The notes below the pieces were generated by a model. It made no database searches and was not told the DNA's origin. It saw only the letters and a program-made list of their open reading frames with translations. From positions 1 through 64,000 of the forward strand of contig PXYV01000011.1 in NCBI GenBank assembly GCA_003023745.1: a stretch of DNA of 64,000 nt. Reading direction: 5' to 3'. Below, piece by piece: positions 59,438 through 64,000 of the stretch. The DNA comes from Sulfobacillus acidophilus (GTDB taxonomy: Bacteria; Bacillota; Sulfobacillia; Sulfobacillales; Sulfobacillaceae). The translations under genes and the position numbers were made by a program. Position 1 is the stretch's first letter, and each line of letters begins with the position of its first letter.

Positions 59438-60494
59438 GGGCTGCACCCCCACGAACCGAAGCTGCGCGCTGCTCGCGCAAGGATTCGCTCAATTCGCCAT
59501 ACACGTGCTCAAAAGTCTCCGCCAATGACGCGGCGGGGTATGCTTCAGCGGTCTGAACCGCCTCATCGACGGTCTCTTTGGCCATCTCGTCAATCGACGA
59601 GATGTCGTCTTGCGACAACAGGCCGGACCGTTGCAAATAATTTTGCAAACGACTGAGTGGCTCTCCCCGGCGCCGTTGCTCATCCTCCTCCGGCGGCCGA
59701 TAGCGCGTCGGATCGTCGGCGGTGGTATGCGCACCCAGACGATAGGTCACTGCTTCAATCAACACCGGGCCCTGACCGGAACGAACCCGCTCCACCACCT
59801 CGCGCATCGTCTGATAGACCGCAACGATGTCATTACCATCCAATCGAATCCCTTCGATATTGTAAGCTAGCGCCCGTTGCGCAATGGTGGGACTATGCAT
59901 TTGCCGATTCAAGGGAACACTGATAGCCCATTGATTGTTTTCGCACACAAAAATAACGGGCACCTGCATGACCGAAGCCAGGTTCAACGCTTCGTGAAAA
60001 TCGCCTTGGGACGTCGCTCCATCTCCAAAAAATGTGACGGCTACGCGATTTTGCTCTTGTAGTTTGGCTGCCCAGGCCAAGCCTACCGCGTGTAAAATTT
60101 GCGCGGCGATGACCACTTGCACGGGAAGTGCTTGCACCTGCTCGGGAATATGACCTGCAATGGCATGCCCCATGCTATTTAATAGCGGGTAGTGCAGTGG
60201 TACGCCAGCGTAGGCCAGCGCTGCCCAATCGCGGTAACTGCCACAAATCCAGTCGTCGTGGCTAAGCGCCGCCACGACGCCCACTTGAGTGGCCTCTTGT
60301 CCACTGTAGGGCGGATAGGTGCCGATGCGGCCTTGACGCTGCAAATTCCAAGCCCGTTGGTCGAACTGACGGAGCGTAACCAACCATTGATAAAAATCTT
60401 TCAACTGGGCGTCGCTCACCTGCGACCGATCCCCGACCAACTGCCCTTGTTCATCGATCACGCGGCGGATAGGAAATTCTTGTTCAGGATTCAT
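59430..60494 (-). CDS. pdhA: 2-oxoacid dehydrogenase E1 component, alpha subunit
   Basis: 354 residues. ThDP-binding motif VTFFGDGATSQGDFHEALNLASVMQVPVIFVCENNQWAIS, plus FDQRAWNLQRQGRIGTYPPYSGQEA and LIEAVTYRLGAHTTADDPTRYR, which holds the His of the phosphorylation-loop region. GAGGAGG precedes the ATG. First gene of the four-gene complex; 36 bases after the FabL-like gene. Confidence 0.95.
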   Translation of the reverse strand: MNPEQEFPIRRVIDEQGQLVGDRSQVSDAQLKDFYQWLVTLRQFDQRAWNLQRQGRIGTYPPYSGQEATQVGVVAALSHDDWICGSYRDWAALAYAGVPLHYPLLNSMGHAIAGHIPEQVQALPVQVVIAAQILHAVGLAWAAKLQEQNRVAVTFFGDGATSQGDFHEALNLASVMQVPVIFVCENNQWAISVPLNRQMHSPTIAQRALAYNIEGIRLDGNDIVAVYQTMREVVERVRSGQGPVLIEAVTYRLGAHTTADDPTRYRPPEEDEQRRRGEPLSRLQNYLQRSGLLSQDDISSIDEMAKETVDEAVQTAEAYPAASLAETFEHVYGELSESLREQRAASVRGGAAHG

Positions 60495-60530
60495 ACGTCA
60501 TAACCTCCTCGTCGTCCTCGGTGGTAGCCC

Positions 60531-61316
60531 CTACGATCCAAAAATCTCTTGAAACGGTCCCGACGTCAACGTCAGACCGCCATCAACAACCACCACCTGC
60601 CCGGTCACAAAACGTGCCAGCGGACTTGCCAAAAACACGGCCACACCAGCGACATCGTCCGGGCATCCGACCCTACCTAACGGAGTGGCGCGGACACAGG
60701 CACGGTCAAACGCTTCCAATTTATCACCCATATAGTACTTCTCCGATTCGGTTCCGATCACCCCTGGAGCGATGGCGTTCACTGTAATTTGATAGGGGCC
60801 CAATTCGGCCGCCAGATACCGCGTGAGGCTTTCGACGGCCGCCTTGGCCGACGCAATGTTGCCATAGCGGGGCAATGTGAATTGCACGCCGTGTCCCGAA
60901 ACGGTGATGATGCAGCCTGAACGCCCTTGCATCAAGGGTACTGCACGCTGCACGGAGAGAACAAAGTTGTCAACCAGCAGTCGATATGTTCGATCCAAAT
61001 GATGCGGCATGATTTCAAGAAGAGGCTTGAAAGCCGACGCAGCCGCGTTCGCCATAAAAATATCGAGACCACCCCAAGCCTCTTCAACCGTTCTGAAGAG
61101 CTGCACGACTTCGTCGGGCTGTTCCAGTTCAGCTCGGATGACTAAGGCCTCACGCCCAAAATCCCGCACTTGGCGAGCGACCTCTTCTGCCTGCTCACGC
61201 GCGCGGCGATAATGCACAACCACATCCGCGCCTTCTCGGGCAAAGGCTAAAGCCGTCGCTGCACCGATGCCACGCGAGCTGCCAGTTACCAATGCCTTTT
61301 TACCCTGTAATAACAT
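60531..61316 (-). CDS. Enoyl-ACP reductase, FabL-like SDR
   Basis: 261 residues. TGSSRGIGAATALAFAREGADVVVHY, ANAAASAFKPLLEIMPHHLDRT, ITVSGHGVQFTLPRYGNIASAKAAVESLTRYLAAELGP. The Tyr and Lys are spaced as YxxxxxxK, characteristic of enoyl-ACP reductases rather than the YxxxK of ketoreductases; the AAS..P.LE and LTRYLA.EL.P segments resemble Bacillus FabL. ATG at 61316 with AGAGGGGG upstream. Likely co-transcribed with the PDH genes, joining acetyl-CoA supply and fatty-acid synthesis. Confidence 0.82.
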   Translation of the reverse strand: MLLQGKKALVTGSSRGIGAATALAFAREGADVVVHYRRAREQAEEVARQVRDFGREALVIRAELEQPDEVVQLFRTVEEAWGGLDIFMANAAASAFKPLLEIMPHHLDRTYRLLVDNFVLSVQRAVPLMQGRSGCIITVSGHGVQFTLPRYGNIASAKAAVESLTRYLAAELGPYQITVNAIAPGVIGTESEKYYMGDKLEAFDRACVRATPLGRVGCPDDVAGVAVFLASPLARFVTGQVVVVDGGLTLTSGPFQEIFGS

Positions 61317-61462
61317 GTCCGTCCCCCTCTGCCGAGACTCCTCGATCACCCTACCTAAATTACCCAAGGATAGCAAGAGCAAGGACGATTTAGGCAAAAA
61401 GTGTTTAACCGCCATCACTCTACAGATTTTAAAAAAATTTATCAAAATAGCTTGTGATAGTG

Positions 61463-61491
61463 TTCACATTCCCAAGGTTTCCTGTTATAAT
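61463..61491 (+). promoter_or_regulatory. Strong sigma-A promoter of the zinc-ribbon gene
   Basis: TTCACA (61463-61468), 17-base spacer, TATAAT (61486-61491). An AT-rich stretch (TTTTAAAAAAATTTAT) just upstream could act as an UP element. The start codon is 46 bases downstream. Confidence 0.75.
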
Positions 61492-61536
61492 ATCCTCATC
61501 AGTAGAAGAATTCCGAAAAAGATGAGGTGAGTGTAC

Positions 61537-61710
61537 ATGCGACACGCGTTAGCATATGAGGCGGTGGGTCTCTGCCAGTCCTGCAGTGAGCCTCTCACAT
61601 CACGTGATGTGTTACAAACGGGGCAAGCGCGGTTGTGTCCAACCTGCTGGGAGTCAAGCCGCAAGGTAGCTTTTAAGCAAGATGATCTCCGCGTTGCAGC
61701 TGGCCGCTAA
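61537..61710 (+). CDS. 57-residue zinc-ribbon protein
   Basis: ATG at 61537 with GAGGTGAG upstream, TAA at 61708. The short product has CQSC near residue 13 and CPTC near residue 34, a pair of CxxC knuckles about 20 residues apart, consistent with one bound zinc. The N- and C-terminal tails are basic. Monocistronic: promoter 46 bases upstream and terminator four bases after the stop. Not recognised as a named family; a small regulatory or nucleic-acid-binding role is possible. Too short for normal gene calling. Confidence 0.75.
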   Translation: MRHALAYEAVGLCQSCSEPLTSRDVLQTGQARLCPTCWESSRKVAFKQDDLRVAAGR

Positions 61711-61713
61711 CAA

Positions 61714-61739
61714 AAGCCCTGACGTTGTCAGGGCTTTTT
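61714..61739 (+). terminator. Rho-independent terminator of the zinc-ribbon gene
   Basis: AGCCCTGAC-GTT-GTCAGGGCT (9-base-pair stem, 61715-61735) followed by TTTTT. Four A precede it, so it could act weakly in the other direction for the minus-strand gene set ending at 61747/61949. Confidence 0.9.
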
Positions 61740-61746
61740 GCTGCCC

Positions 61747-61941
61747 TCAGGCGCAAGAACTCGCGTACTGACACAGGTCTGGGTTGTCACCGCCTCTGAT
61801 GTCTTGGCTGTGCGCACCAAACTTATTGAGTCCTACGCCCGGCACCACATGGTTCATTTTTGCCCAGTCCAATAGAAGGCTCCGTGCACTCGTTGGTGTG
61901 TCAGCACAAAACACAGCAGAGGCTGTGTTGAGGCAGTCCAT
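61747..61941 (-). CDS. Small uncharacterised protein after the acyl-CoA ligase
   Basis: 64 codons from an ATG at 61941 with GAGG upstream; the frame is open to 61983 within the ligase gene. Four Cys (MDCLNTASAVFC, LCQYASSC), no clear spacing for metal. Residues SARSLLLDWAKMNHVVPGVGLNKFGAH look protein-like but are not known to me. May be a true small cistron or a remnant of a longer gene. Confidence 0.35.
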   Translation of the reverse strand: MDCLNTASAVFCADTPTSARSLLLDWAKMNHVVPGVGLNKFGAHSQDIRGGDNPDLCQYASSCA

Positions 61942-61948
61942 AATAAGA

Positions 61949-63577
61949 TTATCCTCGATCGGGAGCGATTTCAGGAATTGCAACGCCTGTTCGAAACGCG
62001 CGCCGAAGAAATTTCCCCGTGGCAGTCTTGGGAATAGACTCCACCCATTGGATGGTCCGGGGTACTTTGTAAGCGGCCAGCCGACTACGAACGAACGCCA
62101 AGAGTTCCGCTTCCGTTAGGGAGGCTGCCTCAGGGCGACGCACCACAAAGGCACTCACTGCTTCCCCGCGATATGCATCAGGAAGGCCAACAACGACCGC
62201 TTCCTGGACTCCCGGATGTTGAAACAGGACATCTTCCACATCACGTGGCCAGACCTTATTGCCAGACGAAATAATTACGTCCTTCTTGCGATCCACAAGA
62301 TAAATCCATCCGGCATTGTCCATACGTGCAACATCTCCCGTGAGAAACCACCCGTCATAGTAGGACTGCGCCGTTTCTTCTGGTTTCTCCCAGTAGCCTG
62401 AAACGACTGAAGGCCCGCGCAGTGAGAGTTCCCCCAACGCCTCGCACGGCAGAACTTTCGAAGGATCATCCGTGTCTCGAATAGACACGTGAATGTCACT
62501 GCCAACCTGACCTATTGAAAGTGCTCCTGACTGTGGATCGATAGGAGCGCGCTGACCATATGGGACCATAATCAGGCCATTAGTACTTTCAGTCAGCCCA
62601 TAAACATTGTGAATATAAATCCCCGTTTTTGCCTGGAAGGCATCGACTGTTGCTGCCGGAACGGGCGCCCCGCCACTATACGCATGGCAGAAGGATGAGA
62701 GATCATACCGCTCCAAGTCCGCCAATTCCAGGATGCCCAGAAAGGTTGTAATAGCGCCAACCGTAAAGGTAGCACGCCGTCGGGCAATGGCTTGGACAGC
62801 GACACGAGGATCAAAACGATAAAGCAAAACCAGAGGAACAGCGAGCCTAACAGATAATGCCAACCCGGCCACTGCGCCCGTAATATGAAAGAGCGGGGCA
62901 AATGCGATGTTGACAGTGTTCGCCTTCAGTTGGGCCATCGATGTGTATACGCTGACGTTGTGTAATATATTGGCATGTGTATTTATGGCGCCTTTGGGCG
63001 ATCCCGTGGTGCCAGACGTGTACGTTAAAAGTGCCATGTCCTTCGCCTGAACTGGATGCCACTTGTTGGGAAAAAGAGGCTCGGCAAGTAACGCCTGAGC
63101 GTACGAGCTTTCTTCTTTTTGCGAAAAGCACGGCAGGAGCCATGGCGGTGCTTCTCCGGCAAAGTCAGCCCGATCATCGACGACGATGATGTGAGCCAAT
63201 TGAGGCAGTGATCGCAGTTCACCGACACGCTGATACACGGAGGCGAGGACGATCAACGCCTTTGCTCCTGAGTCAGCAAGGTGGTGATATAATTCGTCGG
63301 GTTGAAACATCACATTGAGCGGTACGACTGCTGCCCCGACTGCCCAACTGGCAAGATAGGTCACGACTGTGGCTGGCATGTTTTGTAGCATGATACCGAC
63401 TCGATCCCCAAAACCGATTCCTACGCTGCGAAAGTAACCGGCCACACGCATCACGCGGTCCATTAAATCCCCAAAGGACCAGACGGTGTCGAAGTAGTAG
63501 ACCGCCGGTGCATTGGGAACCTCGTCCCATGCCTGAATGATCGCTTGTGAGAGTGTTTCAGTCCGGATCGGGCTCAT
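61949..63577 (-). CDS. AMP-forming acyl-CoA ligase
   Basis: 542 residues, ANL superfamily. P-loop LLTYTSGTTGSPKGAINTH, NIAFAPLFHITGAVAG, VYGLTESTNGLIMVP, GWFLTGDVARMDNAGWIYLVDRKKDVIISSGNKVWPRDVEDVL and the catalytic Lys in PKTATGKFLRR. Substrate type (fatty, hydroxy or aryl acid) is not determined by the motifs. Its ATG overlaps the stop of the upstream dehydratase-like gene (ATGA), which suggests the ligase supplies that enzyme's CoA ester, for example 4-hydroxybutyryl-CoA (inference). Confidence 0.9.
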   Translation of the reverse strand: MSPIRTETLSQAIIQAWDEVPNAPAVYYFDTVWSFGDLMDRVMRVAGYFRSVGIGFGDRVGIMLQNMPATVVTYLASWAVGAAVVPLNVMFQPDELYHHLADSGAKALIVLASVYQRVGELRSLPQLAHIIVVDDRADFAGEAPPWLLPCFSQKEESSYAQALLAEPLFPNKWHPVQAKDMALLTYTSGTTGSPKGAINTHANILHNVSVYTSMAQLKANTVNIAFAPLFHITGAVAGLALSVRLAVPLVLLYRFDPRVAVQAIARRRATFTVGAITTFLGILELADLERYDLSSFCHAYSGGAPVPAATVDAFQAKTGIYIHNVYGLTESTNGLIMVPYGQRAPIDPQSGALSIGQVGSDIHVSIRDTDDPSKVLPCEALGELSLRGPSVVSGYWEKPEETAQSYYDGWFLTGDVARMDNAGWIYLVDRKKDVIISSGNKVWPRDVEDVLFQHPGVQEAVVVGLPDAYRGEAVSAFVVRRPEAASLTEAELLAFVRSRLAAYKVPRTIQWVESIPKTATGKFLRRAFRTGVAIPEIAPDRG

Positions 63578-64000
63578 GATGATACTCCTTCATCTATCGT
63601 GTGCCGATCAATTCCGGCAAGACGGCGAGCCTCATCTTCGGCTAGGGTCCAATTAAATCCGCGAACAATCGTCATTCGTTCGGCTTCTATTGACCCTTCA
63701 GCGTGGACTGCAAGAACGAGGTGGTACGCTGCGAGGTCAGATGCCACCAAGTCGCTTGCGAGATAGATGGCCCGCATGCGGTCTGCCCCCGTTACATTTT
63801 GCCCACTGAAGGCGGTCTCTAAAAGAGGACTCAATTCCGGGTGATCCCAGTCTTCGGCAGCTGGAGGAGTGACTAAAAGTCCACCTGCAATGTCCTGGAC
63901 ATGGTGAAAGGCTTGATGGAGTCCTTGCGCAAAGTGATATTTTGCCAAGTTGACTAACGGAATATGGGGGCGAAAAAGGCCGGGCTCAATCGCCTCGCCA
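63574..64000 (-). CDS. 4-hydroxybutyryl-CoA dehydratase/HpaB-family protein, 5' part beyond the window
   Basis: The last 141 codons are present; the frame continues through the window edge, so the apparent TTG at 63948 is not the start. VNLAKYHFAQGLHQAFHHVQDIAGGLLVTPPAAEDWDHPELSPLLE and LAVHAEGSIEAERMTIVRG are characteristic of 4-hydroxybutyryl-CoA dehydratase and vinylacetyl-CoA isomerase; the related 4-hydroxyphenylacetate 3-hydroxylase (HpaB) is an alternative. The FeS-ligating Cys/His residues would lie in the missing part. Translationally coupled to the CoA ligase. Confidence 0.72.
   Translation of the reverse strand, partial: GEAIEPGLFRPHIPLVNLAKYHFAQGLHQAFHHVQDIAGGLLVTPPAAEDWDHPELSPLLETAFSGQNVTGADRMRAIYLASDLVASDLAAYHLVLAVHAEGSIEAERMTIVRGFNWTLAEDEARRLAGIDRHTIDEGVSS

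Noticed and set aside
1-64000. CRISPR arrays, rRNA, tRNA, phage or integron structures
   Set aside because: No regularly spaced repeats, no conserved rRNA segments, no cloverleaf and no phage structural genes were seen on either strand.

Overview
The window reads as chromosome of an endospore-forming Firmicute of moderately high G+C, most probably Sulfobacillus or a close relative (inference). The evidence is dacF, a TraR/DksA YteA-like gene, spoIIAA-spoIIAB-sigF, spoVAC-VAD-VAEb-VAEa-VAF and ytfI-ytfJ next to scpA/scpB, together with a full pyruvate dehydrogenase complex and several CoA-ester pathways.

Region 1 (1-31 kb) is almost entirely on the minus strand. It opens with a 3'-truncated, frameshifted tnpB. 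In transcriptional order (high to low coordinates) come a GlcD-GlcE fusion, an SDR, an FAD-dependent NAD(P)H reductase, xerD, dacF, yteA, the spoIIA operon with sigF, the spoVA operon, lysA, scpA, scpB, ytfI, ytfJ, then Ku, ligase and primase-polymerase genes and a Snf2-type helicase (a bacterial NHEJ set beside sporulation genes). After them lie a thioredoxin-fold gene with panC, a ridA-rluB-pncB set, a plus-strand SWIM-domain gene, and a DUF2197-like gene-aroH-cmk-plsC set.

Region 2 (31.8-36.3 kb, plus strand) is a compact ABC export-type operon: two ATPases and two permeases, the first permease carrying a large extracytoplasmic domain of unknown kind.

Region 3 (36.2-44.1 kb, minus) is a ten-gene, tightly overlapping acyl-CoA catabolic operon: PaaG-like crotonase, three SDRs, IpdA/IpdB-like CoA-transferase-fold subunits, a NUDT19-like Nudix protein, an MBL-fold hydrolase and a split FAS1-type/MaoC hydratase. 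It looks like a ring or branched-chain acyl-CoA degradation route. A rhodanese diverges from it.

Region 4 (45.5-54.5 kb) is accessory: a PAP2-like protein, a structured gene-free segment, an acyl-CoA-synthetase-like protein that lacks the catalytic motifs, a MarR regulator with a candidate operator, a pair of small SPW-like membrane proteins, a HipA-like kinase, and a minus-strand cluster of very small Leu/His-rich genes that resemble spore-coat components.

Region 5 (55-64 kb, mostly minus) holds cysQ, the PDH complex (E1a-E1b-E2-E3) behind a FabL-like enoyl reductase, a 57-residue zinc-ribbon gene with a clear promoter and terminator, an acyl-CoA ligase, and the 3' part of a 4-hydroxybutyryl-CoA dehydratase/HpaB-family gene cut by the window edge.

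No rRNA, tRNA or CRISPR array was found. Function calls rest on motif recognition by eye; no database search was possible.
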